Assembly: GCF_910591885.1 (NCBI RefSeq)
Contig: NW_025963548.1
Span: forward strand, 3,091,501-3,155,500
Source: Bombus terrestris
Taxonomy: Eukaryota; Arthropoda; Insecta; Hymenoptera; Apidae
Length of the DNA: 64,000 nt
Direction of reading: 5' to 3'
Shown here: in pieces, positions 1-10,548 of the stretch
Position numbering within the stretch: the first letter of the stretch is position 1
Layout: every line of letters starts with the position of its first letter
Made by a program: the position numbers and the translations under genes
The notes under the pieces: generated by a model
What the model saw: the letters and a program-made list of their open reading frames with translations, nothing else
Database searches by the model: none
Told to the model about the DNA's origin: nothing

Positions 1-78
1 CTGACAAAATTAGGCAATAACAGGAAATATATACAAGGTAATATAAGGTATATGTATAGCTTGGAAATTGTAATCGTT

Positions 79-100
79 GCTCGCTCGCTCCGCTCGCTCG
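79..100. repeat. GC-rich arm 1 (GCTC repeat) of the reference monomer
   Basis: A 22-nt run of GCTC units with one interruption (CTCCG in the middle) and five CpG. It recurs at the same place in every monomer. The interruption varies by class: CTCCG in most copies, CCCCG in the 25 beta-class monomers and some others, and ATCCG near 5993 and 13587. It pairs with the inverted arm at 217-238. No function is visible beyond the inverted repeat. Confidence 0.9.
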
Positions 101-216
101 TAAAAATCTAGTCAAACCTCACAACCGATGCGACACGTTAGCAAATTTGAAATAAGTCGCCTCCTTGTCGAATAACGAACGCAAGAGGGATTGGTTTTAG
201 GTTAGCCTATGGTGTT

Positions 217-238
217 CGAGCGAGCGCAGCGAGTGAGG
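217..238. repeat. GC-rich arm 2 (CGAG repeat) of the reference monomer
   Basis: A 22-nt CGAG-type run that is the inverted complement of the arm at 79-100, matching at 19 of 22 positions here. It matches at 20 of 22 in monomers that carry GCGAGCGAGG in place of GCGAGTGAGG. Four CpG lie in it. Monomer-class boundaries in hybrid copies can fall in this arm, as at 6544-6562. Confidence 0.9.
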
Positions 239-257
239 GACGCGTAATTGTGTGTCA

Positions 258-272
258 CAAACCAACGGTTTG
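258..272. repeat. Short palindrome, 6-bp stem with 3-nt loop
   Basis: CAAACC-AAC-GGTTTG forms a perfect 6-bp stem with a 3-nt loop. It is present in most monomers. In one class the right side reads GGCTTG, which turns one pair into a mismatch (for example around 1952, 7860, 15030 and 20516). Near 30641 it reads GGATTG. It may be a protein site or a chance palindrome amplified with the satellite. Confidence 0.6.
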
Positions 273-1366
273 GAACATAGGGACATTGAAATATTCGCAC
301 CAGCCCGAGGAACCGCAAGTCTTTATCGAATTGCATACTGACAAAAGTTTACATTTCATCAATAGTTTTACATAAATAGTAATATTTCCACATAGTAGGG
401 TGCAACGTGTGGTCCGAAATCGCTGACAAAATTAGGCAATAAGAGGAAATATATACAAGGTAATATAAGGTATATGTATAGCTTGGAAATTGTAATCGTT
501 GCTCGCTCGCTCCGCTCGCTCGTAAAAATCTAGTCAAACCTCACAACCGATGCGACACGTTAGCAAATTTGAAATAAGTCGCCTCCTTGTCGAATAACGA
601 ACGCAAGAGGGATTGGTTTTAGGTTAGCCTATGGTGTTCGAGCGAGCGCAGCGAGTGAGGGATGCGTAATTGTGTGTCACAAACCAACGGTTTGGAACAT
701 AGGGACATTGAAATATTCGCACCAGCCCGAGGAGCCGGAAGTCCTTATTGAATTGCGTACTGACGAAAGTTTACAGTTTATCAATAGTTTTACATAAATA
801 GTAATATTTCCACATAGTACAGTGCAACGTGTGGTCCGAAATCGCTGACAAAATTAGGCAATAACAGGAAATATATGCAAGGCAATATAAGGTATATGTA
901 CAGCTTGGAAATTGTAATCGTAGCTCGCTCGCTCCGCTCGCTCGTAAAAATCCAGTCCAACCTCACAACCGATCCGACACGTTAGCAAATTTGAAATAAG
1001 TCGCCGCCTTATCGAATAACGAACGCAAGAGGGATTGGTTTTAGGTTAGCCTATGGTGTTCGAGCGAGCGCAGCGAGTGAGGGACGCGTAATTGTGTGTC
1101 ACAAACCAACGGTTTGGAACATAGGGACATTGAAATATCTGCACCAGCCCGAGGAACCGCAAGACTTTATCGAATTGCATACTGACAAAAGTTTACATTT
1201 CATCAATAGTTTTACATAAATAGTAATATTTTCACATAGTACAGTGCAGCGTGTGGTCCGAAATCGCTGACAAAATTAGGCAATAACAGGAAATATATGC
1301 AAGGCAATATAAGGTATATGTATAGCGTGGAAATTGTAATCGTAGCTCGCTCGCTCCGCTCGCTCG

Positions 1367-1373
1367 TATAAAT
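1367..1373 (+). promoter_or_regulatory. TATA-like heptamer directly after arm 1
   Basis: TATAAAT follows the GC-rich arm 1 in monomers of the class reading CGTATAAATCTAG. The other class reads CGTAAAAATC and lacks it. Satellites can be transcribed at low level, and a TATA-like box could contribute, but this is a weak motif with no associated gene. Shown here for monomer 4 as the example. Confidence 0.15.
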
Positions 1374-1462
1374 CTAGTCCAACCTCACAACCGATCCGAC
1401 ACGTTAGCAAATTTGAAACAAGTCGCCTCCTTATCGAATAACGAACGCAAGAGGGCTTGGTT

Positions 1463-1472
1463 TTAGGTTAGG
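1463..1472 (+). other. Two tandem TTAGG units (telomere-like)
   Basis: Monomers with GGCTAT before arm 2 carry TTAGGTTAGG, two perfect copies of the common arthropod telomere unit. The alternative class reads TTAGGTTAGC and so has one. A further single TTAGG lies near the start of nearly every monomer (AAATTAGGC). Two units are expected now and then by chance, so this is noted rather than claimed as a telomeric remnant. Confidence 0.3.
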
Positions 1473-2110
1473 CTATATTTTTCGAGCGAGCGCAGCGAGC
1501 GAGGGTCGCGTAAATGTTTGTCACAAACCAACGGTTTGGAACATTGGGACATTGAAATATTCGCACCAGCCCTAGGAGCCGGAATTCCTGATCGCATTGC
1601 GTACTGACGAATGTTTACAGTTTATCAATAGTTTTACACAAATAGTAATATTTACACATAGTACAGTGCAACGTGTGGTCCGATATCGCTGACTAAATTA
1701 GGCAAAAACAGGAAATATATGCAAGGCAATATAAGGTATATGTATAGCGTGGAAATTGTAATCGTAGCTCGCTCGCTCCGCTCGCTCGTATAAATCTAGT
1801 CCAACCTCACAACCGATCCGACACGTTAGCAAATTTGAAACAAGTCGCCTCCATATCGAATAACGAACGCAAGCGGGCTTGGTTTTAGGTTAGGCTATAT
1901 TTTTCGAGCGAGCGCAGCGAGCGAGGGACGCGTAAAGGTGTGTCACAAACCAACGGCTTGGCACATAGGGACATTGAAATATTCGCACCAGCCCGAGGAA
2001 CCGGAAGTCCTGATCGCATTGTGTACTGACGAAAGTTTACAGTTTATCAATAGTTTTACACAAATAGTAATATTTACACTTATTACAGTGCAACGTGTGG
2101 TCCGATATCG

Positions 2111-2533
2111 CTGACTAAATTAGGCAAAAACCGGAAATATATGCAAGGCAATATAAGGTATATGTATAGCGTGGAAATTGTAATCGTAGCTCGCTCGCTC
2201 CGCTCGCTCGTATAAATCTAGTCCAACCTCACAACCGATCCGACACGTTAGCAAATTAGAAATAAGTCGCCGCCTTATCGAATAACGAAAGCAAGAGGTA
2301 TTGGTTTTAGGTTAGGCTATAGTTTTCGAGCGAGTGCAGCGAGCGAGGGTCGCGTAAAGGTTTGTCACAAACCAACGGTTTGGAACATAAGGGACATTGA
2401 AATATTCGCACCAGCCCGAGGAGCCGGAAGTCCTTATCGAATTGCGTACTGACGAAAGTTTACAGTTTATAAATAGTGTTACATAAATAGTAATATTTCC
2501 ACATAGTAGAGTGCAACGTGTGGTCCGAAATCG
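2111..2533. repeat. 423-bp monomer with the +1 insertion
   Basis: This copy reads GGAACATAAGGGACATT instead of GGAACATAGGGACATT, a one-base insertion that makes it 423 bp. The same insertion occurs near 26856, 30649, 36137, 49634 and 53850, always followed downstream by AGTGTTACAT in place of AGTTTTACAT. The linked pair marks one lineage of right-half sequence. Confidence 0.85.
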
Positions 2534-4220
2534 CTGACAAAATTAGGCAATAACAGGAAATATATACAAGGTAATATAAGGTATATGTATAGCTTGGAAA
2601 TTGTAATCGTTGCTCGCTCGCTCCGCTCGCTCGTAAAAATCTAGTCAAACCTCACAACCGATGCGACACGTTAGCAAATTTGAAATAAGTCGCCTCCTTG
2701 TCGAATAACGAACGCAAGAGGAATTGGTTTTAGGTTAGCCTATGGTGTTCGAGCGAGCGCAGCGAGTGAGGGACGCGTAATTGTGTGTCACAAACCAACG
2801 GTTTGGAACATAGGGACATTGAAATATTCGCACCAGCCCGAGGAACCGCAAGTCTTTATCGAATTGCATACTGACAAAAGTTTACATTTCATCAATAGTT
2901 TTACATAAATAGTAATATTTTCACATAGTACAGTGCAGCGTGTGGTCCGATATCGCTGACTAAATTAGGCAAAGCCGGAAATATATGCAAGGCAATATAA
3001 GGTATATGTATAGCGTGGAAATTGTAATCGTAGCTCGCTCGCCCCGCTCGCTCGTATAAATCTAGTCCAACCTCACAACCGATCCGACACGTTAGCAAAT
3101 TTGAAATAAGTTGCCGCCTTATCGAATAACGAACGCAAGAGTTATTGGTTTTAGGTTAGGCTATAGTTTTCGAGCGAGCGCAGCGAGCGAGGGTCGCCTA
3201 AATGTTTGTCACAAACCAACGGTTTGGCACATAGGGACATTGAAATATTCGCACCAGCCCGAGGAGCCGGATGTCCTTATCGAATTGCGTACTGACGAAA
3301 GTTTACAGTTTATCAATAGTTTTACATAAATAGTAATATTTCCACATAGTAGAGTGCAACTTGTGGTCCGAAATCGCTGACAAAATTAGGCAATAACAGG
3401 AAATATATACAAGGTAATATAAGGTATATGTATAGCTTGGAAATTGTAATCGTTGCTCGCTCGCTCCGCTCGCTCGTAAAAATCTAGTCAAACCTCACAA
3501 CCGATGCGACACGTTAGCAAATTTGAAATAAGTCGCCTCCTTGTCGAATAACGAACGCAAGAGGGATTGGTTTTAGGTTAGCCTATGGTGTTCGAGCGAG
3601 CGCAGCGAGTGAGGGACGCGTAATTGTGTGTCACAAACCAACGGTTTGGAACATAGGGACATTGAAATATTCGCACCAGCCCGAGGAACCGCAAGTCTTT
3701 ATCGAATTGCATACTGACAAAAGTTTACATTTCATCAATAGTTTTACATAAATAGTAATATTTCCACATAGTAGAGTGCAACGTGTGGTCCGAAATCGCT
3801 GACAAAATTAGGCAATAAGAGGAAATATATACAAGGTAATATAAGGTATATGTATAGCTTGGAAATTGTAATCGTTGCTCGCTCGCTCCGCTCGCTCTTA
3901 AAAATCTAGTCAAACCTCACAACCGATGCGACACGTTAGCAAATTTGAAATAAGTCGCCTCCTTGTCGAATAACGAACGCAAGAGGGATTGGTTTTAGGT
4001 TAGCCTATGGTGTTCGAGCGAGCGCAGCGAGTGAGGGACGCGTAATTGTGTGTCACAAACCAACGGTTTGGAACATAGGGACATTGAAATATTCGCACCA
4101 GCCCGAGGAGCCGGAAGTCCTTATTGAATTGCGTACTGACGAAAGTTTACAGTTTATAAATAGTGTTACATAAATAGTAATATTTCCACATAGTAGAGTG
4201 CAACGTGTGGTCCGAAATCG
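2534..4220. repeat. 4-monomer HOR, copy 1 (1,687 bp)
   Basis: Monomers at 2534, 2956 (beta), 3377 and 3799 are followed by the same subtype order shifted by 1,687 bp. Monomers 2534, 2956 and 3377 match 4221, 4643 and 5064. The rare CAACTTGTGG at about 3358 recurs near 5045 and again near 6733. The fourth monomer (3799, AATAAGAGG variant) is not matched at 5486. Confidence 0.8.
2956..3376. repeat. Beta-class monomer (421 bp), first of 25
   Basis: Beta monomers start CTGACTAAATTAGGCAAAGC and have a one-base deletion (GGCAAAGCCGG versus GGCAATAACAGG). They carry CCCCG in arm 1, TATAAATC after it, mostly AAGTTGCCGCC, and GGTCGCGTAAAGG or a close variant after arm 2. The 25 beta starts are 2956, 4643, 8440, 11393, 14346, 15611, 19830, 21095, 24892, 28690, 32910, 34596, 36706, 39237, 41768, 43454, 45141, 46827, 49358, 50202, 51044, 53574, 54418, 56104 and 58213. 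Each follows a monomer tail ending TAATATTTTCACA...GTGCAGC. They are 421 bp, or 420 or 422 when they also carry the other indels. Confidence 0.88.
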
Positions 4221-5485
4221 CTGACAAAATTAGGCAATAACAGGAAATATATACAAGGTAATATAAGGTATATGTATAGCTTGGAAATTGTAATCGTTGC
4301 TCGCTCGCTCCGCTCGCTCGTAAAAATCTAGTCAAACCTCACAACCGATGCGACACGTTAGCAAATTTGAAATAAGTCGCCTCCTTGTCGAATAACGAAC
4401 GCAAGAGGAATTGGTTTTAGGTTAGCCTATGGTGTTCGAGCGAGCGCAGCGAGTGAGGGACGCGTAATTGTGTGTCACAAACCAACGGTTTGGAACATAG
4501 GGACATTGAAATATTCGCACCAGCCCGAGGAACCGCAAGTCTTTATCGAATTGCATACTGACAAAAGTTTACATTTCATCAATAGTTTTACATAAATAGT
4601 AATATTTTCACATAGTACAGTGCAGCGTGTGGTCCGATATCGCTGACTAAATTAGGCAAAGCCGGAAATATATGCAAGGCAATATAAGGTATATGTATAG
4701 CGTGGAAATTGTAATCGTAGCTCGCTCGCCCCGCTCGCTCGTATAAATCTAGTCCAACCTCACAACCGATCCGACACGTTAGCAAATTTGAAATAAGTTG
4801 CCGCCTTATCGAATAACGAACGCAAGAGTTATTGGTTTTAGGTTAGGCTATAGTTTTCGAGCGAGCGCAGCGAGCGAGAGTCGCGTAAATGTTTGTCACA
4901 AACCAACGGTTTGGCACATAGGGACATTGAAATATTCGCACCAGCCCGAGGAGCCGGATGTCCTTATCGAATTGCGTACTGACGAAAGTTTACAGTTTAT
5001 CAATAGTTTTACATAAATAGTAATATTTCCACATAGTAGAGTGCAACTTGTGGTCCGAAATCGCTCACAAAATTAGGCAATAACAGGAAATATATACAAG
5101 GTAATATAAGGTATATGTATAGCTTGGAAATTGTAATCGTTGCTCGCTCGCTCCGCTCGCTCGTAAAAATCTAGTCAAACCTCACAACCGATGCGACACG
5201 TTAGCAAATTTGAAATAAGTCGCCTCCTTGTCGAATAACGAACGGAAGAGGGATTGGTTTTAGGTTAGCCTATGGTGTTCGAGCGAGCGCAGCGAGTGAG
5301 GGACGCGTAATTGTGTGTCACAAACCAACGGTTTGGAACATAGGGACATTGAAATATCTGCACCAGCCCGAGGAACCGCAAGTCTTTATCGAATTGCATA
5401 CTGACAAAAGTTTACATTTCATCAATAGTTTTACATAAATAGTAATATTTTCACATAGTACAGTGCAGCGTGTGGTCCGAAATCG
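4221..5485. repeat. 4-monomer HOR, partial copy 2 (three monomers)
   Basis: This is the three-monomer counterpart of 2534-3798. Differences include GAGAGTCGCG near 4877 (GAGGGTCGCC in copy 1) and CGCTCACAAAA near 5062 (CGCTGAC in copy 1). The whole block 3799-5485 is repeated again at 10549-12235. Confidence 0.78.
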
Positions 5486-6329
5486 CTGACAAAATTAGGC
5501 AATAACAGGAAATATATACAAGGTAATATAAGGTATATGTATAGCTTGGAAATTGTAATCGTTGCTCGCTCGCTCCGCTCGCTCGTAAAAATCGAGTCAA
5601 ACCTCACAACCGAACCGACACGTTAGCAAATTTGAAATAAGTCGCCGCCTTATCGAATAACGAACGCAAGAGGGATTGGTTTTAGGTTAGGCTATAGTTT
5701 TCGAGCGAGCGCAGCGAGCGAGGGACGCGTAAAGGTGTGTCACAAACCAACGGTTTGGAACATAGGGACATTGAAATATTCGCACCAGCCCGAAGAGCCG
5801 GAAGTCCTGATCGCATTGCGTACTGACGAATGTTTACAGTTTATCAATAGTTTTACACAAATAGTAATATTTACACATAGTACAGTGCAACGTGTGGTCC
5901 GATATCGCTGACTAAATTAGGCAAAAACAGGAAATATATGCAAGGCAATATAAGGTATATGTATAGCGTGGAAATTGTAATCGTAGCTCGCTCGATCCGC
6001 TCGCTCGTATAAATCTAGTCCAACCTCACAACCGATCCGACACGTTAGCAAATTTGAAACAAGTCGCCTCCTTATCGAATAACGAACGCAAGAGGGCTTG
6101 GTTTTAGGTTAGGCTATAGTTTTCGAGCGAGCGCAGCGAGCGAGGGACGCGTAATTGTGTGTCACAAACCAACGGTTTGGCACATAGGGACATTGAAATA
6201 TTCGCACCAGCCCGAGGAGCCGGATGTCCTTATCGAATTGCGTACTGACGAAAGTTTACAGTTTATCAATAGTTTTACATAAATAGTAATATTTCCACAT
6301 AGTAGAGTGCAACGTGTGGTCCGAAAGCG

Positions 6330-6751
6330 CTGACAAAATTAGGCAATAACAGGAAATATATACAAGGTAATATAAGGTATATGTATAGCTTGGAAATTGT
6401 AATCGTTGCTCGCTCGCTCCGCTCGCTCGTAAAAATCTAGTCAAACCTCACAACCGATGCGACACGTTAGCAAATTTGAAATAAGTCGCCTCCTTGTCGA
6501 ATAACGAACGCAAGAGGAATTGGTTTTAGGTTAGCCTATGGTGTTCGAGCGAGCGCAGCGAGCGAGAGTCGCGTAAATGTTTGTCACAAACCAACGGTTT
6601 GGCACATAGGGACATTGAAATATTCGCACCAGCCCGAGGAGCCGGATGTCCTTATCGAATTGCGTACTGACGAAAGTTTACAGTTTATCAATAGTTTTAC
6701 ATAAATAGTAATATTTCCACATAGTAGAGTGCAACTTGTGGTCCGAAATCG
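6330..6751. repeat. Hybrid monomer with crossover in arm 2
   Basis: The left half has the class reading GAGGAATTGG and GCCTATGGTG, as at 4221-4642. The right half switches to GAGAGTCGCGTAAATG, as in the beta monomer at 4643. The last left-specific base is at about 6543 and the first right-specific base at about 6563, so the exchange lies in the intervening CGAGCGAGCGCAGC arm. The monomer keeps its 422-bp length. It also carries GAAAGCGCTGAC at its start, shared only with the monomer at 13924. Confidence 0.8.
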
Positions 6752-9700
6752 CTCACAAAATTAGGCAATAACAGGAAATATATACAAGGTAATATAAGGT
6801 ATATGTATAGCTTGGAAATTGTAATCGTTGCTCGCTCGCTCCGCTCGCTCGTAAAAATCTAGTCAAACCTCACAACCGATGCGACACGTTAGCAAATTTG
6901 AAATAAGTCGCCTCCTTGTCGAATAACGAACGCAAGAGGGATTGGTTTTAGGTTAGCCTATGGTGTTCGAGCGAGCGCAGCGAGTGAGGGACGCGTAATT
7001 GTGTGTCACAAACCAACGGTTTGGAACATAGGGACATTGAAATATTCGCACCAGCCCGAGGAACCGCAAGTCTTTATCGAATTGCATACTGACAAAAGTT
7101 TACATTTCATCAATAGTTTTACATAAATAGTAATATTTCCACATAGTAGAGTGCAACGTGTGGTCCGAAATCGCTGACAAAATTAGGCAATAAGAGGAAA
7201 TATATACAAGGTAATATAAGGTATATGTACAGCTTGGAAATTGTAATCGTAGCTCGCTCGCTCCGCTCGCTCGTAAAAATCCAGTCCAACCTCACAACCG
7301 ATCCGACACGTTAGCAAATTTGAAATAAGTTGCCGCCTTATCGAATAACGAACGCAAGAGGTATTGGTTTTAGGTTAGGCTATAGTTTTCGAGCGAGCGC
7401 AGCGAGCGAGGGTCGCGTAAAGGTTTGTCACAAACCAACGGCTTGGCACATAGGGACATTGAAATATTCGCACCAGCCCGAGGAGCCGGAAGTCCTTATT
7501 GAATTGCGTACTGACAAAAGTTTACAGTTTATCAATAGTTTTACATAAATAGTAATATTTCCACATAGTAGAGTGCAACGTGTGGTCCGAAATCGCTGAC
7601 AAAATTAGGCAATAACAGGAAATATATGCAAGGCAATATAAGGTATATGTATAGCGTGGAAATTGTAATCGTAGCTCGCTCGCTCCGCTCGCTCGTATAA
7701 ATCTAGTCCAACCTCACAACCGATCCGACACGTTAGCAAATTTGAAATAAGTCGCCGCCTTATCGAATAACGAACGCAAGAGGGATTGGTTTTAGGTTAG
7801 GCTATAGTTTTCGAGCGAGCGCAGCGAGCGAGGGACGCGTAAAGGTGTGTCACAAACCAACGGCTTGGCACATAGGGACATTGAAATATTCGCCCCAGCC
7901 CGAGGAGCCGGAAGTCCTGATCGCAATGCGTACTGACGAAAGTTTACAGTTTATCAATAGTTTTACATAAATACTAATATTTCCATATAGTACAGTGCAA
8001 CGTGTGGTCCGAAATCGCTGACAAAATTAGGCAATAACAGGAAATATATACAAGGTAATATAAGGTATATGTATAGCTTGGAAATTGTAATCGTTGCTCG
8101 CTCGCTCCGCTCGCTCGTAAAAATCTAGTCAAACCTCACAACCGATGCGACACGTTAGCAAATTTGAAATAAGTCGCCTCCTTGTCGAATAACGAACGCA
8201 AGAGGGATTGGTTTTAGGTTAGCCTATGGTGTTCGAGCGTGCGCAGCGAGTGAGGGACGCGTAATTGTGTGTCACAAACCAACGGTTTGGAACATAGGGA
8301 CATTGAAATATTCGCACCAGCCCGAGGAACCGCAAGTCTTTATCGAATTGCATACTGACAAATGTTTACATTTCATCAATAGTTTTACATAAATAGTAAT
8401 ATTTTCACATAGTACAGTGCAGCGTGTGGTCCGATATCGCTGACTAAATTAGGCAAAGCCGGAAATATATGCAAGGCAATATAAGGTATATGTATAGCGT
8501 GGAAATTGTAATCGTAGCTCGCTCGCCCCGCTCGCTCGTATAAATCTAGTCCAACCTCACAACCGATCCGACACGTTAGCAAATTTGAAATAAGTTGCCG
8601 CCTTATCGAATAACGAACGCAAGAGGTATTGGTTTTAGGTTAGGCTATAGTTTTCGAGCGAGCGCAGCGAGCGAGGGTCGCGTAAAGGTTTGTCACAAAC
8701 CAACGGTTTGGCACATAGGGATATTGAAATATTCGCACCAGCCCGAGGAGCCGGATGTCCTTATCGAATTGCGTACTGACGAAAGTTTACAGTTTATCAA
8801 TAGTTTTACATAAATAGTAATATTTCCACATAGTAGAGTGCAACGTGTGGTCCGAAATCGCTGACAAAATTAGGCAATAACAGGAAATATATACAAGGCA
8901 ATATAAGGTATATGTATAGCTTGGAAATTGTAATCGTTGCTCGCTCGCTCCGCTCGCTCGTAAAAATCTAGTCAAACCTCACAACCGATGCGACACGTTA
9001 GCAAATTTGAAATAAGTCGCCTCCTTGTCGAATAACGAACGCAAGAGGGATTGGTTTTAGGTTAGCCTATGGTGTTCGAGCGAGCGCAGCGAGTGAGGGA
9101 CGCGTAATTGTGTGTCACAAACCAACGGTTTGGAACATAGGGACATTGAAATATTCGCACCAGCCCGAGGAACCGCAAGTCTTTATCGAATTGCATACTG
9201 ACAAAAGTTTACATTTCATTAATAGTTTTACATAAATAGTAATATTTTCACATAGTACAGTGCAACGTGTGGTCCGAAATCGCTGACAAAATTAGGCAAT
9301 AACAGGAAATATATGCAAGGCAATATAAGGTATATGTACAGCTTGGAAATTGTAATCGTAGCTCGCTCGCTCCGCTCGCTCGTAAAAATCCAGTCCAACC
9401 TCACAACCGATCCGACACGTTAGCAAATTTGAAATAAGTCGCCGCCTTATCGAATAACGAACGCAAGAGGGATTGGTTTTAGGTTAGCCTATGGTGTTCG
9501 AGCGAGCGCAGCGAGTGAGGGACGCGTAATTGTGTGTCACAAACCAACGGTTTGGAACATAGGGACATTGAAATATCTGCACCAGCCCGAGGAACCGCAA
9601 GTCTTTATCGAATTGCATACTGACAAAAGTTTACACTTCATCAATAGTTTTACATAAATAGTAATATTTTCACATAGTACAGTGCAGCGTGTGGTCCGAA

Positions 9701-10548
9701 ATCGCTGACAAAATTAGGCAATAACAGGAAATATATACAAGGTAATATAAGGTATATGTATAGCTTGGAAATTGTAATCGTTGCTCGCTCGCTCCGCTCG
9801 CTCGTAAAAATCGAGTCAAACCTCACAACCGATCCGACACGTTAGCAAATTTGAAATAAGTCGCCGCCTTATCGAATAACGAACGCAAGAGGGATTGGTT
9901 TTAGGTTAGGCTATAGTTTTCGAGCGAGCGCAGCGAGCGAGGGACGCGTAAAGGTGTGTCACAAACCAACGGTTTGGAACATAGGGACATTGAAATATTC
10001 GCACCAGCCCGAGGAACCGCAAGTCTTTATTGAATTGCGTACTGACGAATGTTTACAGTTTATCAATAGTTTTACACAAATAGTAATATTTACACATAGT
10101 ACAGTGCAACGTGTGGTCCGATATCGCTGACTAAATTAGGCAAAAACAGGAAATATATGCAAGGCAATATAAGGTATATGTACAGCTTGGAAATTGTAAT
10201 CGTAGCTCGCTCGCTCCGCTCGCTCGTAAAAATCCAGTCCAACCTCACAACCGATCCGACACGTTAGCAAATTTGAAATAAGTCGCCGCCTTATCGAATA
10301 ACGAACGCAAGAGGGATTGGTTTTAGGTTAGCCTATGGTGTTCGAGCGAGCGCAGCGAGTGAGGGACGCGTAATTGTGTGTCACAAACCAACGGTTTGGA
10401 ACATAGGGACATTGAAATATCTGCACCAGCCCGAGGAACCGCAAGTCTTTATCGAATTGCATACTGACAAAAGTTTACATTTCATCAATAGTTTTACATA
10501 AATAGTAATATTTCCACATAGTAGAGTGCAACGTGTGGTCCGAAATCG

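Larger units (their letters stand above)
79..238. repeat. Foldback structure: 22-bp inverted arms around a 116-nt loop
   Basis: Arm 1 (79-100) and arm 2 (217-238) face each other across 116 bp, so a single strand or transcript could fold into a long hairpin. The arrangement repeats in all 151 monomers, so arms can also pair between neighbouring copies. It resembles the terminal inverted repeats of a short foldback or MITE-like element, but I see no target-site duplication. Structural potential is seen directly; in vivo extrusion or a transposon origin is inference. Confidence 0.7.
1..422. repeat. Reference monomer (copy 1)
   Basis: This copy serves as the coordinate reference. It has 177 G+C of 422 (42%), with 82 C, 95 G and 27 CpG. 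Layout: AT-rich stretch at 20-60 (many AT/TA steps); GC-rich arm 1 at 79-100; near-invariant core at about 118-205, containing CTCACAACCGAT and ACGTTAGCAAATT; GC-rich arm 2 at 217-238; short palindrome at 258-272; CCAGCCCGAGG near 300-310; AT-rich tail at about 350-395. It belongs to the class with GCCTATGG before arm 2 and GAACCGCAAG in the right part. A private GTAGGG replaces the usual GTAGAG near 395-401. Confidence 0.95.
1..2533. repeat. Left segment: six mixed monomers with many private variants
   Basis: Monomers start at 1, 423, 845, 1267, 1689 and 2111. They do not form a clean HOR with their neighbours and carry variants I do not see repeated elsewhere. Examples are GATGCGTAATTG near 661, CCTAGGAGCCGGAATTCC near 1570, GTGTACTGACG near 2020 and GCGAGTGCAGCG near 2332. 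The stretch 1689-2533 has the same order of subtypes as segments near 26.15-26.99, 29.95-30.79 and 35.44-36.28 kb. Confidence 0.8.
3799..10548. repeat. 16-monomer HOR unit a (6,750 bp)
   Basis: The unit begins with the AATAAGAGG monomer at 3799, and the next such phase begins at 10549. Compared with the following copy the displacement changes in steps: 6,750 bp for 3799-5485, 7,594 bp for 5486 to about 6540, and 7,171 bp for about 7174-10548. Whole monomers have therefore been gained or lost inside one of the copies: 12236 and 12658 are extra in the second copy, and 6752 is extra here. The rare GCGTGCGC variant at 8240 recurs at 15411 and 20895. Confidence 0.82.

Noticed and set aside
20..60. 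Replication origin or bent DNA in the AT-rich stretch
   Set aside because: It is AT-rich with many TA steps, but there are no phased A-tracts or recognised origin motif.
190..232. Pol III A/B boxes (tRNA- or SINE-derived origin)
   Set aside because: GTTCGAGCG resembles a B box except at its last base, but the A-box-like TAGCCTATGG is only a few bases upstream and a poor match, so spacing and sequence do not fit.
79..238. Active MITE or foldback transposon
   Set aside because: Arms face each other, but there is no target-site duplication, no transposase and no variation in occupancy between monomers. Kept only as a possible origin.
286..310. CENP-B box in ATTCGCACCAGCCCGAGG
   Set aside because: Only 7 of the 9 essential positions of TTCGnnnnAnnCGGG match. 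With equal base use, about one such match is expected by chance in both strands of a 422-bp monomer, and one class (ATCTGCACC) loses it.
1..422. 422 bp as two related halves of 211 bp
   Set aside because: Apart from the inverted GC arms, the two halves show no direct similarity by eye.
2447..2465. Hammerhead ribozyme core (CTGACGA followed by GAAA)
   Set aside because: CTGACGA matches CUGANGA, but no helix II is formed before a GAAA, and no paired helices I and III are found. Many monomers read CTGACAA here. On the other strand I find no core.
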